This document shows, in pieces, positions 63,638 through 64,000 of a DNA stretch of 64,000 bases (the stretch's first letter is position 1; each line of letters begins with the position of its first letter). The notes beneath the pieces are model-generated. The model searched no databases. It was not told the DNA's origin and worked only from the letters and a program-made list of their open reading frames with translations. This stretch comes from Gammaproteobacteria bacterium (GTDB lineage Bacteria > Pseudomonadota > Gammaproteobacteria > Steroidobacterales > Rariloculaceae). The stretch covers positions 62,001 to 126,000 of the forward strand of contig JAJEGN010000021.1 of NCBI GenBank assembly GCA_022819855.1, read 5' to 3'. The position numbers were made by a program, and so were the translations under genes.

Positions 63638-64000
63638 GTGAGCCGGAAACCGCCAGCGACCCTTCCGGCGATTGCCGTGAGTTCCGGCGAACCGGCCGGT
63701 ATCGGCCCTGACATCTGCTGCGCGCTTTGCGACGAGGAATTGCCGGCGCGCCTTGCCGTGCTGGGCGATCCCGAGATTCTCGCTTCGCGGACACGCCAGC
63801 TCGGTTTGGAGCTTCAAATCGAAATCCTGGACAGCGCGACGGACATCGGGCCGCATCGCCGCGGGACGATGCAGCTGTTCGAGGTGCCTGCAATGTGCTC
63901 CGCGGTTCCAGGCCGACTCGACTCCCGGAACGCGCGCTACGTGCTCGACGTGCTCAAGGTCGGCGCAGGACTATGCATGCAGGGCGAGTGCGACGCACTG
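63638..64000 (+). CDS. pdxA: 4-hydroxythreonine-4-phosphate dehydrogenase, N-terminal part
   Basis: The first 121 codons of PdxA, the NAD-dependent enzyme of pyridoxal 5'-phosphate synthesis; the gene runs off the window. The N-terminal motif SSGEPAGIGPDICCAL is the classical start of the family, and RLAVLGDPEILASRTRQLGL follows. The GTG at 63638 is the first plausible start and lies 74 bases after the inverted repeat. Its order after surA is conserved. The cut-off leaves its metal-binding residues outside the window. Confidence 0.9.
   Translation, partial: MSRKPPATLPAIAVSSGEPAGIGPDICCALCDEELPARLAVLGDPEILASRTRQLGLELQIEILDSATDIGPHRRGTMQLFEVPAMCSAVPGRLDSRNARYVLDVLKVGAGLCMQGECDAL

Overview
This is a high-G+C Gammaproteobacterial chromosome segment, probably from an uncultured or marine/soil lineage (Woeseiales/Steroidobacterales-like; this placement is inference). 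The lineage evidence is the lptD-surA-pdxA block at the right end with murU divergent to it, gltX followed by tRNA-Ala and tRNA-Glu, two TonB-dependent receptors, and outer-membrane LPS assembly genes. No phylogeny could be computed.

Layout. (1) 1-14.65 kb is an accessory region, visibly poorer in G+C than the rest. On the minus strand it holds an operon-like run: TonB-dependent receptor, two copies of a two-gene secreted module (DUF6152 protein plus an unnamed two-cysteine protein), a Tat-exported unknown, a 4-cresol-dehydrogenase/vanillyl-alcohol-oxidase-type flavoprotein with its cytochrome c, and a lipoprotein sulfatase. An IS5-like element sits exactly at the receptor's stop codon and separates it from the rest. 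Divergently there is a tandem two-domain TetR regulator and an FAD monooxygenase cut short by a decayed IS1634-type transposase. The region ends at the 3' end of tRNA-Glu, as expected of a tRNA-targeted island. (2) 14.65-25.7 kb: tRNA-Glu, tRNA-Ala, gltX, a tRNA-like remnant and tRNA-Val, ugd, a secreted metallo-beta-lactamase-fold hydrolase, a DUF4199-like membrane protein, then a metabolic cluster (Gfo/Idh/MocA oxidoreductase, beta-hydroxyacid dehydrogenase, EboE-like TIM barrel, divergent MetE-C-domain protein, MDR reductase). (3) 25.9-44.3 kb: a RecB-like nuclease/helicase fusion, a second TonB receptor, an unknown protein, threonine synthase, an SLC13 permease convergent with a fused TRAP permease, an NHL-type lipoprotein, an M20 amidohydrolase, a DUF899 protein, an alpha/beta hydrolase, and a MacA-like adaptor with its ABC ATPase but no permease. 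(4) 44.5-59.0 kb: a tightly coupled minus-strand operon. In order of transcription it encodes a VWA membrane protein, a caspase-fold protein lacking its catalytic cysteine, a TPR metallopeptidase, a MoxR ATPase, a DUF58 protein, a BatA/VWA membrane protein and a DUF4175 protein. A small unknown and a DUF4159 protein lie divergently. (5) 59.0-64 kb: murU, lptD, surA, a perfect 29-bp inverted repeat element, and the start of pdxA.

How the genes relate. The left island looks like an outer-membrane import and periplasmic oxidation system for a phenolic or sulfated aromatic compound (inference). The MoxR/VWA operon is the most system-like block: ATPase chaperone, three VWA proteins with intact MIDAS motifs, a protease-like scaffold, a predicted metallopeptidase and a large coiled-coil membrane protein, nearly all joined by 4-bp ATGA overlaps. 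The right end is the conserved envelope-biogenesis operon.
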